A stretch of DNA of 64,000 nucleotides from Spisula solida (Eukaryota; Mollusca; Bivalvia; Venerida; Mactridae). Every line of letters starts with the position of its first letter. The stretch's first letter is position 1. The notes under the pieces are model-generated. The model did no database searches and had not been told where the DNA came from. It saw only the letters and a program-made list of their open reading frames with translations. Where the stretch lies: the NCBI GenBank assembly GCA_947247005.1, contig OX365950.1, positions 11,606,720 through 11,670,719 on the forward strand, given 5' to 3'. A program made the translations under genes and the position numbers. Shown one piece after another: positions 39,781 through 54,080 of the stretch.

Positions 39781-40694
39781 AACTGCCAATAAACACAGAA
39801 GTCACTTTTAATTTTAATGTACTGACCAGTAAACATTTCACAAGCTCTTCAACAACAGTCCTATAAATAAGAATCCTTTCAAGTTACAATGGTCGGTGAT
39901 AATAATACATATATAAACAAATCTAGTGTCACTTCAAGGAATGACATAATACTACAAACACAGACTTTCCAGTTTAAGTCAACAAAACATGGTCCATCAA
40001 CAACATATTTATTATATCTATGACATTTGAACATTTATATTATCAGGTGCACAGTATGGTATAGGTCAGAATCCGATGTAGACCAGTAACTGTATCCCAC
40101 AGTCTTTGGAAGTTAACGTTACCAACGCCAATGTACTTTGTACTAATCTTTATATTTGTCAACCAAGCACGAAATTACAGAACAAATGACTTTCCACCGA
40201 TACCTTACGAATACTGGGTATCCTCGATGACTATTGAATTGCTAGGGGATGGTAGTTGCTAACTACTATTTTTATTAGAAAATTGTGACCAAAGATGAAC
40301 TTTACGGTGAATGTACATCGAAACCTGCAATTTGAAAGTCCGCAAACTGACATCACTTTCAACACAATGACTGATAGTACACACTAAGTACAGTACTGTA
40401 TGATTTGATTACAGGAGATATAGTATCCAGGAAGATCCCGACTGTAATTTTCGAGTAATTACGGAAACCGCATCTTGTATAAAATAAGCAAGTTTACCCG
40501 GAGTATACCTGTAATTTGAAAGTAGTTGTACTATTGTCAACATTATACAATTACCTGTAGACATAGACAATGTGAATTACAGTGTAAGTAATGTTAGTGA
40601 TCAACAGTATCATCTGACAACTAGCGTTTGATATTTCCTAAAACAAATACAGTCAACCCAGTGCTTTGTGAATAGTTTATACTAATTTACTTTA

Positions 40695-40920
40695 GGTCGA
40701 TTGTGAAAAAAGTTTTTCTCGACACCTCATTTGTGATGTTATCCATCACCCTGAGGGTATGATCGAGAGACGCAATAATTCTCTTTAATGCTGAGTGTCT
40801 AGCAAGGGAATCACTGGTACCATTTTTATTTTGTCTTTGGTATGACATGATCTCGGATCGAACCCAGGACCTCCCACCCTCTAAGCAGATGATCTACCAC
40901 TAGGCTATCGAGGAGGTACA
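40695..40920 (-). mobile_element. tRNA-derived SINE
   Basis: Read on the minus strand, the head 40848-40918 looks like a tRNA: A-box TAGCCTAGTGG (40897-40907) and B-box GGTTCGATCCG (40854-40864). The body continues to CACAAATGAGGTGTCGAG and ends near 40695. The body matches a headless copy at 56326-56416. The trailing body and poor stem pairing argue against a functional tRNA gene. Confidence 0.8.
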
Positions 40921-41714
40921 TTACTAGGAATCACCCCTGAATGAAGCAACCAACAGGTAAAATTACTTAAACCCGAATGGCTTTGTTTCAATAATACAAT
41001 TACGTTAAATATCCTTATAATGTCGAGCAGTAATACTCGATGTTTCTCCTGACAAGCTGTTTATAATCTGAATCCTTTAAAATTGAAAGTAAAAATACAA
41101 ACCTTATTAAAAATAAATTTTATCTCCAAATAATATTTTTCACTACATATATTTAGATAATAAACAAGAAGTTTGGTGCGTTATTAAATGATATATTAGT
41201 CAGTCTATTCAAGAAACACATTGGGGTAAATAATGAACACAGTGTGACAAGGCGATGTATCATAATAAATCATCAACTTAACGAGACCCGTGTCCTGATG
41301 TACTAATTAGATATATATACATACCCCCAGTTACATCACACATATTTCAAGTTTTCATTACCATTCCTTTGTCTACAGTGACCAATCTTAATCATAAATC
41401 TCATATATATGTAATAGATTTTCAATTGACCTACAATAAATTCATATTACTCAAACCCTGAAGGCTCTATATCATAAATTATGCCAATATTGGTTATGAT
41501 TGTAAGTTGTATATCGAGAATGAACGAGCAAACATAGTTATACAAGGGAGATAATATCTTCAACCTTTGCCCTGCAGGCAGAACAATGGTGTGACGGGTG
41601 TCAAGTTTTACACCTGGACCATGCGTACCCTATCTACGATCATTGATGGTCAAATTTGAGATCATCAAGATCATAAAAGTGCATGAAGAAACTGTCATTC
41701 TGATGCCTCATTAT

Positions 41715-42110
41715 GAGCACAGACTGATCTTGAGACCGCTTGTACCTTCACAGCTAATAGCACAGTTATAGTCCAGTCAGGATAAAAATCCAGTGACGCA
41801 GCGGTTGAGTCCACCATAACGGTGTAAAACCAATTATAAAGGCTTATACTGTACAAACAACTATAATTTCAATGCTAACTTCGCTCTACCTGTTTAGACA
41901 ATGGTTGTGATTTTTCGCGTACACATAAACTGCAATGTCACTGTCACAATATCCTAACTGGACTATAGTAGAGCACAGACTGATCCTGAGACCGCTTGTC
42001 CCTTCGCATCTAATAGCTCAGTTAGTATAGAGCACTGACTCTCTGCAGCAGAAATCTAAAGTTTGCAAGTTCAAAACCCAAGCATTATGGTGGCTGACTC
42101 TTAACATATG
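41715..42110 (+). mobile_element. tRNA-derived SINE-like repeat pair
   Basis: GAGCACAGACTGATC begins at about 41716 and again at about 41971; both copies run into GAGACCGCTTGT and CTAATAGC. The second copy continues as a tRNA-like head (TAGCTCAGTTAG, then CAAGTTCAAAACCC as a worn B-box). The two lie about 256 bases apart in direct orientation. Confidence 0.6.
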
Positions 42111-42915
42111 AAATTTCATCAAAATTGTTGTCATAAAACTTTGTTGCCTCCCAAAGTAAGTTGGGTAATTTAAAATGAGACGCTTAAATAAATTATTTCA
42201 TTATTGTTAGTTTAAAATTATCATAACTTCAAACAATTTATGAAAAATAGCTATAAAGCAATCACAGTTATTGATTATTATTAAATATAACTTAAAACTA
42301 AGTTTATGAAATATGAGTTTCATCAGAATATTTATGATGTAAATCAGCATAAGAATAAAATATCCTCCTTATTATGAATTGTAATGAATGTATACAATTT
42401 TGGGACGAATTTAGGTCAATAAAGTGTACCTTTGTGAATATAAATGGATAATTTAGAAATATAGCCCTTTTCACAATTAAATCTACACCCAAATCTGTCA
42501 AACTGTTCAATTTTCATATCAGATAAACTTACTATAGGTGTCAAACAAGATTGATTGCTACCTAGCCATGGGTAACACGATATAGACAGATGACCAGAGT
42601 AACGCTTTTACTGCCGATCTTAACATTCACAACATCAGTAATAAGATCTGCTGTTTGTTATAATATAATGGACAAATGTGGAATAGCCCGCAAATTTTAT
42701 TTATTTATGATCATGTATTATAGAACAGCCTTGCCTCAGATTTGAGAACCTCAAGACTCAGAATACTGCGCAGCCATTGGCTTGGCTGAATTCGAGAGTA
42801 GGTTCAGCAACAACCAATCAGATTCGTAAGTTTGAGACTGATCTCAAAACTTGTATAGTGTTAAAAAAACCTATGCCCTGGTATATAATGTTATGAAAAA
42901 TACAAAATGATAAAA

Positions 42916-43100
42916 GTCAACAAGGGCAGCAACTCTAGGAAATAACAATGGAATCAACAAGGGCAGTAACTATAGAAAGTAATTAAATCAGCAAGGAAAT
43001 AACAATGAAATAAAGAAGGGCACTGATTCTGGGAAATAACCATTGTGTTACAAGTTCTCTAGGAAATGATGAAATTAGCAAGGGCAGTAACTCTTGGACA
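42916..43100. repeat. Diverged tandem repeat with CAAGGGCAGTAACTCT core
   Basis: About five loosely spaced units of around 40 bases carry CAAGGGCAG(C/T)AACTCT followed by GGAAATAACAATG-type spacers. Further single copies are near 43655-43710, 44505 and 60110. This core is familiar from molluscan genomes (memory). Confidence 0.65.
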
Positions 43101-44409
43101 CTGTCTTTACTCCTTGGTGCCGATTATCGTTCCAGAACGGGGGACTTAAATCCCTTAATAAAAGCACTTAAAATCCACGACCCGTACACCCTGGTATTAC
43201 CCTAACCTGATTGACAGATGACTGTATACTCAATATCAATACAAGTCATTACAATCGTACATACATGTCAATCATTCACAGAGAAATGTGTGATATGCAA
43301 TAATCAGGCCAGTACATAAGTGCGAATAACTGTCAAACTAATCATACTCAAATATCTATATTATTATACCACCCACAAAAAGGCTTTAACTCTATATATA
43401 GAGAAAATAGGTACTCAAATAGTATACCATATTAGTCCTGTTTAACGCATCCCACAAAATGCAAAACATATCCCACAGAACGCAGAACAAAGTCAATTTT
43501 TTATAAATTCATTTTCAACTGGAGTGTTCACTGAAATCGGGAATTTGTTTCATTTTGAAAAACCTGGATTTAATAATTCATTATAACATTTAGTGCCTGT
43601 ATGAATCAAGGTATTATAATATAAATTATGATTCTTGATTTTGGATAAAAATCAACAGGGGCACTGACTCGAGGAGATACTAATGAAATTAACAAGGGCA
43701 GTAAATCTAATATAAGTAGTTAGGGCAGACTGCAACTCTAGTAGTCGTAAGAAGGCAAACTTACAGTCAACAGTTATTTGTAATACATTGTACATATGTT
43801 ATTAATTAATGTGATTAGTGACGAAAGACAATCAAAGCATAGGTTTTGAAATCAACAGCAATGAAAATTTTCAAAAGTTACATGTTTACTACTTAATTAA
43901 AGTACTGGTATTAATTAAAACATTTACACTATTAATATACTAAAGTAAAACTAGACAATGAATAGCTAGTTAATGCGAGGTAGATGAAGAGATCTAAATG
44001 TAGCACCACCATCCAGAGTATGATTCATACATTTAAACAACAAATGAAAACATGAAACACCAACTCAAACCACAAGACTTGTTATATCAAGATAAATAAA
44101 TTACCTCCCTTTAATAAGGCAGGACAATATAAGAGATATTTTAGATTAATACATGGTTTATATATATGACTAACAATGAAAGGAATGTTACAATGGTTAA
44201 GGTGGTTAGATGCTGCAGTGAGTACAGGATACGACTATTTTCATCATCCATCCAGATTCTGCAGTTCAGATAATTTAAAGTTGACGATGTTGTAACAAAC
44301 TTTTTAAGCATTTCTTTCAAAAGGAATTTTTATTCTTCAGGACCTCTCATACTTTTTAGTTAACTTGCTCTGGTATCAAATGAAGACTTTTATAATGTAC
44401 ATAATTGTA

Positions 44410-44680
44410 TATACAAACAAGAGCACTGCCTATAAGTGCTGGGCGCTCAACTTTCTTGTACATGATAGTACCCTAAGCTAATCTGTGAGTGGAAATTCTA
44501 AGAGTGACAAGGGCAGATAACTCATAGATATACATCACAGGGTTACCAGCCTTGTCAGTTTGGACTCAAGTGGATACGTTTGATGGTCTTTGAGAAAATT
44601 TGACTTTGACGATAAACTTAACCAACACACACGCAGACGCACACGATCCTGTCGAAAAGTCGACCTAAAAAGACATGTAT
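44410..44680 (+). mobile_element. Putative dispersed repeat
   Basis: AACAAGAGCACTGCC at the left, a GGTCTTTGAGAAAATTTGAC segment in the middle and an ACACGCAGACGCACACG stretch ending in GTCGAAAAGTCGAC at the right resemble repeat phrases known to me from bivalves. No frame and no terminal repeats seen. Confidence 0.35.
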
Positions 44681-45597
44681 ACTATGAAAGTTCATCCTCA
44701 ACTTAACTGTTGACACTCCTAATTATTCATGTAGGGGGATATAAAGTATTTCCAAATACATAATTTCACAGTGTAACAAACAGATCTAGGTCAAGAAGTT
44801 CTTTCAGGAGAGAATAAAATATTTTAACCTGCTTAAACCATCTAACATATTTGCATAATTATCAAAGTATGTTCCTTCAGCTGTGTAAATCTTCATTTAC
44901 ATAACTTGAAATATGATGATTTTTTTATTAAAAAGTATAAAGTCGGATATACTGTATGTTTTTATGATGAAATATGTAGCATCGCATGATGATGTAAAGG
45001 TAGACATATCTAATCTTTGAAGATGCAGACTTGCGGATATGCAACCTACGCATACGGAATGGTCGTTATGATGTCACGATGCTAAAGGACATGCAATTAT
45101 GATATAGCACAGCAGGTAAATACATTCATCCAAGCCACTTTAAACCAAACAAGGGGGACCAACCATGGATGTAGATGCGAACATTACATGCATCCTAATA
45201 TTAATGCCCTGTAGTTAATGTACATTCTCGGTTTCAACTACCGCCATCATAACCAAAAACCATGCAATACATCAAACTTAAAGGCAGTTCCATTCCCTAC
45301 AAGTGAGCCAGCCAGCAAGAATGAATATTTCATGTTCATTCATGAAATATATGAATTTAATAAATGGTGACAAAAACTTGAATCAAAACAATTCAAGTTA
45401 TTTACATATAAAAGTGACTATTAACATTCGGGCATGGTTTCACAATTTGATATAAATCCTCGAATTTATTATTGCAACCTCACAATAAGATGTGACAGAA
45501 CATACATACTTAACATTTTCAATTTATATGCTAAACGTAGGTGTATTAAGGCTAGCCAACAATAGGTGTGACAGACAGGAATTAATGACATACTTAC

Positions 45598-45610
45598 TGG
45601 TTTGTGACAT
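45598..45610 (-). CDS. DLC1/STARD13: Possible very short alternative first exon (MSQT)
   Basis: An ATG at 45610 is followed by ATGTCACAAACCA and a strong GTAAGTATG donor (GT at 45597-45596). The leftover A is in phase 1, so joining exon 26522-26593 would give Lys at the junction and then IEAIEAC. Human DLC1 has a comparably short N-terminus just before this point. A four-codon match in phase can occur by chance, and no promoter signal was identified, so this is only a candidate. Confidence 0.17.
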
Positions 45611-48600
45611 GTCGAGGCGATGTTGAAGTAAGTCCAGTAATCTTACACCACAAGCATCACAATATTAATGTGTTTTAAGTCAAGACCACACCAAAAACCA
45701 CAACATAACATATTTTCATTCCTATGTGTTTTTGTCTTATAAATGTAGCCAAATTTACTCTTTTTTTAAATCTGCAGTCCTAACAATTGTAATATTTCAT
45801 TTACATCATATGCCTAAGTTACTGAGCACTAGTCCGGTAAACACTGCCAAGGTCAAATTAAGCATCAGCATCAGAGAACCAGTATCACCTTAAGGGCACA
45901 CTTGAAATACAGCTCATCAACTAGATAATTTCTACTTCTGGCAAACCCATATGACTCAGATCATGGCCAAACAAAGTATTAAACTGACCAGTCTATATAC
46001 AACAAACATGTCACAGTAATCTCCTAGTATAAACCTTAACAAACAAAGGAGTCTGGTCAGTACTGGTCAGTTTACACACTTATAAAGCCAGGACCCTTAG
46101 ACAATGACCACAAGCAAACAAAGCATGACATAAACTTCCTCCTGGTCCACACTTCAAACTGACCAACACTTATCCTATATTCCCATCACATTCAATGCTT
46201 CTGGTAAGATGTTCCAGTCAGGACAATCTGCTGACCACAGTGACCACTCCACATCAGGAAGATAAACCACTGGTTTGCCACTCCACAGTTTGTGAGTGTT
46301 AATCCATGGGTATATTTCTCCACAGAATGCTAGCCGTTATAAAACCAGTTATACAGTAATGATCACGAACACACAACACAACAGTATCCGGTGAATAGAA
46401 CAGTTTCAATTGCTTCAGATTGTATAAATTAAGTTATATCGGACAGTGTTTTTTGTAGGATCAAACAGAAAACAAAACAGTATCAGAAAACACAAGTTAA
46501 TGTGTTATTTAGATATAATCACAATCTAAAACACCTGTTAGTGCAATGTCTATTAATACACATGTAACTGCAGTTCACTGAAAATCTTCAGAAATTTTAA
46601 GTCCAATCTTTAAGAAATCTTAGCACAATGTCCATGCATAAATACAGGGTCAGGCAGCTGATATTATGCACACAAAACCTCCAGAAATTTGAAGTCCTAT
46701 GTTTTCATAAATGTTGGTACATTTTACTCAAACTTGGCCACTGTGAGGGCTGTGATTTTATACCACAAGAATAGTTCATCCTTTAATAATGTCACACTTC
46801 AGTGGTATGTCATGCATACAAACACTGTAACACTGACTGTCAGGCGTACAATATCAAATTTTCAATAAACTTTTCAACTTTTTTCACTATGTCCCAGACT
46901 ATCACAATCACATAAGCAACTGATGGTGGCTTTAAATTTAAAGCTCTCCTTCCGTAAGTTAATTTCACTATTCAGTCACCAAGACAGTAACACATACACC
47001 TTCCAACTTCAACAGGACAGAAGCTGAACATCAATTAAATACAGTTAACCAGTTGTAATGTATTTAAATAAGAAACATGAAACCTTAGAGAACACTTTTA
47101 GCTAGAGATTATACTATTCTTCCTACAGTACCATCCTTCAGAAAACATGAAACTACCGGTAATTCAAAAGATCATATTTAAATTATGCTATCAAACCAAG
47201 ACAATGTTAGTCTTTCATAGATAAGAAGTTGACGTTTTAAGAAGTAAAAGCTAAAAAGTCCATTTTACTACTGACTGAATAAATTTTAAAGCCACCAAGT
47301 CAGAGTTTTACTATTTAAAGTTAAAAAGCTAGAAATTCCATTTTTACAATGTAAAAGACGCTATAAGGCTGTGTTTTACTAAAACTAAGCCTGAACGAAA
47401 CACAAGCCAACTCCTGTTAAAAGAATACAACAATCTTGACTGTTGTATAAAACTTGAGTCAGAGGCTCAGAAAACGTGAACTGTTCATCTTTATGTATGG
47501 TGTGTCAAGTCTAGGAAGACTCTAGTTTCATCAGCTGTCGGGTGAATGAATATATCCCTACAGGATTATACACCAAGTCCTCCTACTACATTAATCACGT
47601 TATAACCTACACATACCATCTCCCACTGGTTATCGTACAAGTTTGCATAATATTACCATAGCAATAAATGCAAATATTTTAATCATAACCCCAAATATTT
47701 TATATATTCAAATATTTTGTCACCATTTTACACAGAAATCAAACAGCAATGTCTGCATTTTAAGTCCCACTACTATGCATATGCAAGGCTTAAACACATC
47801 TTTAACAAAGTCTACAAATCCAATAAATTTCACATTTCTCCAAAACAGAAAATATCCAGTCCAACAGCTGATAGTCTGAATTCAGTCCAGCAGATGCTAA
47901 TGATAACCAATTTGTATCTTTGCAATAAAATCCAATTTTAAAATCAGCTCCTCAAGTCTTTGAACTCGTGAATACAGTCTGTGTTCACAAATTAATTCAA
48001 ATTACCCACACTGTCTCATTGGTTTGTCCCTAATCAGCATACTAGGCCATGTGTAAGATAATGTCTCCAGCACATCCTCACACACTGTTCCTCTCGACAT
48101 CTGCATGCACACACTCTATCTAAAGACAAAGGACTCTTACATGCACACTGATAAAGCCAGTCAAACAATGAGGATTTAATGAATCTTAAAGGTCAGTGGT
48201 CATTGCAAAACAAAACTTATCATTCCCTATCATTTGTCTATCTCAGTTAAACAAATATTGACTCTGAAATGTACTGCATAACTGAGATAACTAGAACACA
48301 ATTTTCTGTAATTGTACAACCTTTGGGGTTTTATCTTTAATTTCTTTAAATTTCTTAAATACTTCTCAGCAGTCCAATTATATTGACCTGGCAAATATGA
48401 AATGTCACCACAACAGCTGGGAGCATTCCAATACATTACTAAATGTCCTCAATTTGTCTATAATGTATGAGGCTTGTAATGAAATCAAACATAGATATGA
48501 CCCGTTTATTGTCACAATATACAAGTTTATTCACTTTGGTACAGTGATCAGTGAGCACTTCACAGGGATTTTTACTGTGAACATGACTACAACAAGACTT

Positions 48601-48724
48601 AATGTGTCATACATAGTGCCAGTAATCAAATATAATATGTCAACGAATATGATGCGCCACAGGTCACAATAAACTCTACATGCAGAAGGCCGAGGGGTTG
48701 ACAAATATTTAGCAATATTGTATA

Positions 48725-48752
48725 TTTACTTACTTACTTACTTACTCACTTA
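48725..48752. repeat. TTAC microsatellite
   Basis: About six copies of TTAC/CTTA, the last interrupted (ACTCACTTAT). Confidence 0.9.
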
Positions 48753-49672
48753 TATTACATCACAACAGGTCAATCACCGAGCTTATCAACAACTTGATGT
48801 ATAGACCTCATCTACTTGTAACAATCAAACAAGTGTCAAAGTAATAAATATTGGAAGTCCCAAGAAATATTTATTTCAAACAATGGGTAAAAATTTGGAT
48901 GTCCCCTTAGCAGCCGTTTGGGCAGAAAATAATGTAATAAAGCCCACTATTAATAAATTGTCAAGTCTGGGTTCCATTGCAACATCAAAGAAGAACATAT
49001 TAAAACTAAACATTATTGTATCATGCAATAGGACTGGTGTCTTTACAGAACATAAATGTAATGTTCAAATTCTAATCTTACATCCTTAAAAGGAAGGCGT
49101 GAAACTATAAAACAAAGACTACTATCAGACTATTACTGAAACATGCTTCATAAAACTTGCATTCTTAAATTAGTAAAGTTAGTTCCATTTAATTTTATCA
49201 CTTTTGTAGTTAGAGTAATCTTTGATTTCAGTGAAAATCTGTTCAAGGTCAATTACAGTTCAAAAATTTCATCAAATTCTCCACTTGATGTTTTACAATA
49301 AAAGATGACAACATTCACAACCATATGATAACTGTCGGCTATAAAATGCAAAGAGCTATCACATCTGATCACAATGACAATTACTGTGTTAAAATGTACA
49401 CAGAAGGTTTAATTACAGAGAAGTAATGTTTTGTAACATAACTTTTTTCGGGCAGGTGTGTCAGTTTTCATCGAATGTTACACTATATGTGTATTATATG
49501 TCATGTTTTGTATGAGAGCTCAGCCTTGGACCACCATGATTTAACAATACATACATGTACAAATAGTTTTATACAAAAACTGTGTCACTAGAACTTACAG
49601 GTGTTGATTGAATAACTGAATAGTCATCTGTGTCACACAATAGTAAAGTAATAGTGACCTAAACACATACAT

Positions 49673-50299
49673 TTGTTGGCTCTGTGACGCAAAAATGATG
49701 GATGTCAATGGTGACCAAGGAAAATTTGTTGGCTCTGACTCCAGTACTGAAGGCAATGGTAACCTAGACAAATTTGTTGGCTCTGTGACTCCAGAACTGA
49801 AAGCAATGATGATCTAGACAAATTTGTTGGCTCTGTAACTCCAGAACTGAAGGCAATAATGACCTAGGAAAATTGGTTGGCAGTGACTCTAGAATGGATG
49901 TCAATGGTGACCTAGACACATGTGTTGGCTCTGTGACTTCAGTACTGATTGCAATGGTGACCTAGGCACTTATGTTGGCTCTGTGACTCCAGTACTGAAG
50001 GCAATGGTGACCTAGACACTTGTGTTAGCTATGTGACTCCAGTATGGATGTCAATAGTGACCTAGACAGGCAATTGTGTTGGCTCTGTGACTCTAGTACT
50101 TATTGCAATGGTGACCTAGACAGGCCAATGTGTTGGATCTGTGACTCCAGAATGGATGTCAATGGTGACCTAGACACATTTGTTGGCTCTGTGACTCCAG
50201 AACTGAGAGCAATGGTGACCTTGGCAAATTTGTTGGCTCTGTGATTCTAGAATGGATGGCAATGGTGACCTAGACAACTTTGTTGGCTCTGTGACTCAA
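49673..50299. repeat. Minisatellite, unit about 60 bp, about 11 copies
   Basis: Each unit carries TTGTTGGCTCTGTGACTCC, then AGAACTGAAGGCAATGG and TGACCTAGACAAA in varying form. Copies differ by indels and substitutions, so the array is older than the 47- and 53-bp arrays. Each unit contains GGTGACCT, whose complement holds AGGTCA. Open frames inside it (such as 50044-50244) are by-products of the repeat. Confidence 0.92.
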
Positions 50300-51832
50300 G
50301 GTAGCGTTACTAGGAGCATTCATGCTCAATCCCTAAACACTTAACACAACGAAGCACTTAGAAACCTATGTAGGGTTGAAACAACATCAACAAATATGAA
50401 CTGTATCAGCAAACATGATCTGGGCTATTTCCTCACTTATGCCTATAATTCATGCAAATCCCAGCACTGGTATGGTAAATGTTCTCAAAGCACATAATGA
50501 CATATTAAATACAAATGCTCGGGATATTTTATAAATGCCAAATCTAAATGTTTATCATTACTTGCCAGTGATATGGAATAATACAGTATAGGTTTACAGC
50601 ATGTTGAATCTGTATTGATCAAGTCTGTTTGAATATTTTTTCCGATCATTACATTTATGATACATTGAGCATCTTACTTACAACATAATCAGTTGCACCT
50701 ACTGAATGGAGTATAGATCAATTTTATGTAAATATAAGATGCAGGCTAAAACATGCTTGTTAAATACATCATAAAAGTATACAGAACACAAAACTGATAT
50801 ATCACTGTTGCATACTGACTCAAACCTCTAGTCTGGCTGTTGATTGATTTCACCCAAACCTGGACCAGTCTGACGGTTGAATCAATAAACCCAAACCTGT
50901 AGTCTGGTGGTTGAATTGTTTAACCCAAACCTCCAATCTAGCTGGCAGCCAAATGATTTGACAAATCGAGGGGTTAGAGCCAAATCCTGCTATGTGCTAT
51001 TTCCTTATGTTTTCAGCAGAGCAGTTTTTATTAACCATTTGTTAAGATATGGTTATTGTTAAAGTTAAACTATTAAATTATGTAGACAGTTGAATACTTT
51101 AAACCCTAATAAGAAATATTTGTGAACATTGTAAGGAATAATGTGATTTAAATGCCGAAATATTTTTGGGTTTTCAAATCCTCACTCAATGATACAATTT
51201 GACATTTGCCAGATCCAAATGTAATACGATATATATATGTGGCAAGCAGCTGATGATAAAATAATGGGAAACCTGTCCACACTATACCACGCTTATTTTC
51301 ACTAGACCGGTAGGCAAATCCACTTTCCTCCTGATACCAAAACATTTAAAATGTCAAACCATATTATTGCCATACATATTATGTATATGGAGTTTACGAT
51401 AAACGTCCATGTGATGAAAATTTTAGAAACTTTGTATCATATTTAGTGATGACATCCTCTGGTATCATATAAATTGATGTTTGTGGACTAACAAAAAACA
51501 TCAAGAAAAGATTATATGGTTCATGGTCTGATTAAGCTTAAATGTCAGTGTAAATCAGAATATCATTCAATGCTCAAATTGCTTCCGTAACAGATGTAGC
51601 ATTTTGGCATATACAATGTAAAGGAAATGTGACTTGAAAACATAAAAATTATGCAATTGCGATTGTAAATATATGTATAATTTTATATATATATAGGATA
51701 ATGACCAATACGGTTATGTACTATAATTGCAGTTCACCATGGCCACAAGCTAAGAAACCTTTAAAATTAATTACGAAAGTCAGTGTTCACTGTGACATCC
51801 ATCACTGTATTCATATACAATTAGAATTCCAT

Positions 51833-51933
51833 GCCGTAATTAATAGTTTTTAATGAATTTATAAATGTCATGTCGTAATTAATGAAGTTTTTCATAAATT
51901 TATAAATTCATTAAAAACTTTAATATTTACGGC
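51833..51933. repeat. AT-rich foldback with 37-bp arms
   Basis: GCCGTAATTAATAGTTTTTA at 51833 is mirrored by sequence ending TTTACGGC at 51933, with a partial third copy of the arm between (TGTCGTAATTAATGAAG). This is probably a small MITE. Confidence 0.8.
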
Positions 51934-52149
51934 TTGTAAATTAAAATTTAAAATGTGTTGGTCAGTTTGAATTACAAGCAGGTATGAACATTTAAAATAT
52001 TAACTGGGTAATAAGATACAGAATATGTTTAAAATGAAAATATATTTTAGGATTGGCACAGCAACCTAGATATGTACTACAGAAATTGAAAACTTCAATA
52101 TCTTTGAAATGTATGATTTATCTTTTTTGCTTTCGACAGACAGTTGTAG

Positions 52150-52345
52150 TGCGGTTTTATCTCTGCCTAATTGGCAAATGACCTCAAGGAGAAGAGATAG
52201 GTTGATGCTTGTGTGATACAAGGAATTCAGACAGGATGTCCTAGTCCAGTCATTCTGACTAGACTTCCTGTGTCCAGACAGAGATTCAAACCTTGGAATT
52301 CCAGATTAGTAGTTGAGCGAGCTAAGCACTCGACCACCGTTCCAC
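52150..52345 (-). mobile_element. tRNA-derived SINE-like copy
   Basis: On the minus strand the head reads ACGGTGGTCGAGTGCTTAGC (A-box-like, about 52321-52340) and GGTTTGAATCT (B-box-like, 52282-52292). The body reaches GCCTAATTGGC near 52165, shared with the 13.4 kb relic. The anticodon region is not tRNA-like, so it is a SINE relic and not a tRNA gene. Confidence 0.6.
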
Positions 52346-54013
52346 TATGATATATAATATATATCACTTGCAACAACTGGGCCAAGTGTCATTCCATGTG
52401 GTATTTTTTATTGAGATAATACATAAAGCTATAACAATCTTTTGCATATACAGTAGTGTTGGAAGATATTGTCATAATAGATGTATATTTTCCTGATACA
52501 CGTATTTGTCTAAGAGTATAAATGAATCAACTTCCAGTTATCGCAATAAGTCATACACGTTGAATTGTATAGTCTACCAATGAATCACACAGTGACGGGA
52601 AATCACAAGTGCTTTTACTCACAATAAGGCACATATTTTGCATTGTATAATATCCCAATAAGTCATACAGTGATTAGGTTTGTACTCTGTGATTGTGGTC
52701 ATTTCTGTTTTACCTTAGGAAAGTTAATTAATAACGCTTGACCACTACTTGATACCAAGTTAATGCACACTAGCACCTTCCTTAAGTTTGCTTACGTAGT
52801 GGCCAAACAGTCTTTTAACTGAATGTCTTAATACACATTCAAGTGTTTAAAAGTTTTTTTCTGTTTTTCATGTATTACAATTCTTACTTTATACACCTTT
52901 ATAATCAAACATTACACAGCTATGTTAATATTCATCTCGACGAATGAAAATCATTAATTGATTCGTAATAAATAGTTTATTCGTTTAAATAATACATGCA
53001 CCGTTCCAAAAAATAATGCATATTAGCTGTTACAAAATTAACAAATTCAAGCACATACACGTTTACTAAGTAAGTTATACTTCCTGTTATAATTAAGAAT
53101 TAGCTAGTTTTATGTTCTTTATTTAAGCTTATTAGAAGAGCTTCTCATTTACAAAAAGATTAAATAAATGAAAACAATTAAATGTGTTTCTAAACGCACA
53201 ACATTTAAATTCATAAGGAATACTAGTAGTCAAAATAATTTTCGCCAAAACTACATTTTTCTCTCTGTATAAGGTATTCCTGTTTCAATAATACATAGCT
53301 AAATGTATACAATCCATTTTAGTCACACTTTGACATCTTATTCGAGTGAAGCTGCTATTATTATACAGCAATATAAACAACAACTGTGGTTTGACATTTA
53401 ACTTACAGCGATGAAATTGTATGTACTACAGACCAGCACCCGGTGCCTTGTTGTTGACTTATATAAATTGACAAATCAAGACTGATGTCATTTAACCAAA
53501 ATGTCATTGTTTTATATGGAACAGTTGATCGGGACAAATATTATATTAAGACACACAAATGTTATTGGTAGAGATTGATATACAGATTTGATTCATTCTA
53601 ACAGATGTTAATGTTACATCTACGAAAATATTAAGAGGCCATTGATTTAAAACTGGTTTTGCCTCCAGTCAGTTCTGTAGATACACGATAGCTCAAAATG
53701 ACTATTATCAATATTTAATTAATTAAGATGGATATTTTGAAATAATTTTGAGAATAAATAACAATGGTGATGCGGAACTCATTTAACTAAAAAAGTCAAT
53801 TTGGCCAAGTTTATCAGATAGAAGGTTTTGGCTGTAACCCCTCGAAATGGTTGCTGAGTATAGATAAGGACTTGAACAAAAGATTTTACTTAATTTAAAG
53901 TGCAAGACTCATTTGGTAGCACTTGTTAAGATCATATTAAGAATAATCACATAATTATTAACAGTTAATGCCTTTGAAAGCCTACATTGAACATTTATAC
54001 CCCTCAGATAGCC

Positions 54014-54080
54014 ACATAATGGCGCATATACCACGCATTCACCGCATAATGGTGCATATACCACACATTCACCGCACACC
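54014..54080. repeat. Two-copy direct repeat, 33 bp
   Basis: CATAATGG(C/T)GCATATACCAC is duplicated back to back, each copy ending CATTCACCGCA. A second pair of about 37-base repeats (CCTATCATACAAAATACC type) lies at 54315-54380. Confidence 0.75.

Noticed and set aside
40848..40918. Functional tRNA gene
   Set aside because: A and B boxes are present but the sequence continues into a SINE body shared with 56.3 kb, and stem pairing looks poor.
50044..50244. Repetitive Cys/Asp-rich ORF
   Set aside because: It lies wholly inside the 60-bp minisatellite; units differ by frame-shifting indels, so no protein is maintained.
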